Positions 63,407 through 64,000 of a stretch of 64,000 bases of DNA are shown one piece after another. The notes under the pieces are model-generated. The model was given only the letters and a program-made list of their open reading frames with translations, ran no database searches and was not told the DNA's origin. The translations under genes and the position numbers were made by a program. The first letter of the stretch is position 1, and each line of letters opens with the position of its first letter. This DNA is from an uncultured Clostridia bacterium (GTDB taxonomy: Bacteria > Bacillota > Clostridia > Christensenellales > Borkfalkiaceae), in NCBI GenBank assembly GCA_944376295.1, contig CALWCE010000001.1, forward strand, positions 186,001-250,000, read 5' to 3'.

Positions 63407-64000
63407 TCGACCTCGGCGATTGGAAGCAGCCGCTCGCTCCCCTCTTCGCGGATGAGCGCTATCAAAAGATCCGCGAATTTTTGAAGTACGAATATTCACA
63501 CTATACCGTCTACCCCGATATGTACGACCTTTATAACTGCTTCCGCTTCACGCCCTTTGCAAGCGTTAAGGCGGTGCTGCTGGGGCAGGATCCCTACCAC
63601 GAGCCGGGGCAGGCGCACGGGCTGTGCTTTTCGGTGAAGGAGGGCGTCAAAAAACCGCCGTCGCTCGAAAATATCTTCAAGGAGCTCAAAAGCGACTTAG
63701 GCTTCGACGCACCCAAGTCGGGCGATCTCACCAAGTGGGCGCACGAGGGCGTGCTCCTCATGAACACGGCGCTCACCGTGCGCGAACACCAGGCGAACTC
63801 CCACGCAAACTGCGGCTGGAGCTGGTTTACGGACAGCGTCATCCAAATTTTAAGCAAGGAGAAGGAACATCTCGTCTTTCTGCTTTGGGGCGGCAACGCC
63901 CGCCGCAAGAAGGCGCTCATCGATACGAAGAAACACCTCGTCCTCGAATGCGCGCACCCCTCGCCCCTCTCCGCCTACAACGGCTTTTTCGGATGCAGGC
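63403..64000 (+). CDS. ung: Uracil-DNA glycosylase, 3' end outside window
   Basis: 199 codons visible. Removes uracil from DNA. GQDPYHEPGQAHGLCFSV is the catalytic water-activating loop and HPSPLSAYNGFF the minor-groove intercalation loop, so only a short C-terminal part is missing. ATGA overlap with luxS. Confidence 0.96.
   Translation, partial: MIDLGDWKQPLAPLFADERYQKIREFLKYEYSHYTVYPDMYDLYNCFRFTPFASVKAVLLGQDPYHEPGQAHGLCFSVKEGVKKPPSLENIFKELKSDLGFDAPKSGDLTKWAHEGVLLMNTALTVREHQANSHANCGWSWFTDSVIQILSKEKEHLVFLLWGGNARRKKALIDTKKHLVLECAHPSPLSAYNGFFGCR

Overview
The window looks like a chromosomal segment of a GC-rich, gut-type Clostridia (Bacillota). The evidence is a tRNA-Trp T-box, a conserved Firmicutes gene block (yloC-gmk-rpoZ-priA-def-fmt-rsmB-rlmN ... 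rpe-thiN ... rpmB-asp23-fakA-recG), NAD-dependent DNA ligase, LuxS, BspA-type leucine-rich repeat lipoproteins and sigma-A type TTGACA/TATAAT promoters. A Christensenellales/Borkfalkia-like lineage would fit the GC content and repeat style, but that is a guess. There are no rRNA genes, CRISPR arrays or prophage. Apart from one small IS200-type transposase, the mobile content is short palindromic repeats.

Layout. 1-7.4 kb: 3' truncated aspS, a stand-alone TrpB2 gene under a Trp-specific T-box, a MATE exporter, an amidohydrolase and a membrane HTH regulator. 7.4-9.8 kb: tRNA-Ala(GGC), tmRNA with its 3' tail repeated in tandem, a zinc-ribbon membrane protein and the IS200-type transposase. 9.9-26.3 kb: the conserved translation/replication block on the minus strand, interrupted by plus-strand rpmB and rarA; stp, prkC and rsgA are absent from their usual place. 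26.3-41.8 kb: ligA, pcrA, rpsU, an ABC transporter operon with an AraM-like dehydrogenase and a TIM-barrel protein, an ArsR-like regulator, and phosphoglucomutase with two membrane proteins. 42-49.4 kb: a TetM-like GTPase, a second MATE exporter, a FlaR-like kinase, a RecD-like helicase, a small lipoprotein and an amino-acid kinase. 49.6-61 kb: a 909-residue leucine-rich repeat lipoprotein, a flavodoxin/ferredoxin, an acetyltransferase, a DUF1349-like protein, an AraC regulator, a C-GCAxxG-C-C protein, an MBL-fold hydrolase and a collagen-like beta-helix lipoprotein. 61-64 kb: a ferritin-like protein and an mtnN-luxS-ung operon (SAH recycling/AI-2, then DNA repair).

Most unusual features: (i) the 5' leader of the leucine-rich repeat gene has the architecture of an unrecognised riboswitch with mutually exclusive antiterminator and terminator; (ii) four genes (pcrA, the TetM-like GTPase, the RecD-like helicase, the MBL hydrolase) have a good -10 box only 6-7 bases before ATG and no usable Shine-Dalgarno, predicting leaderless mRNAs; (iii) the collagen-like lipoprotein promoter has a run of eight G inside a 15-base spacer, a candidate phase-variable switch; (iv) several families of modular palindromic repeats fill the gene-free gaps, and one shows compensatory changes in two stems across three copies; (v) the tmRNA encodes a 21-residue, arginine-rich tag. 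All coordinates, pairings and box matches were read by eye; no search or folding program was run.
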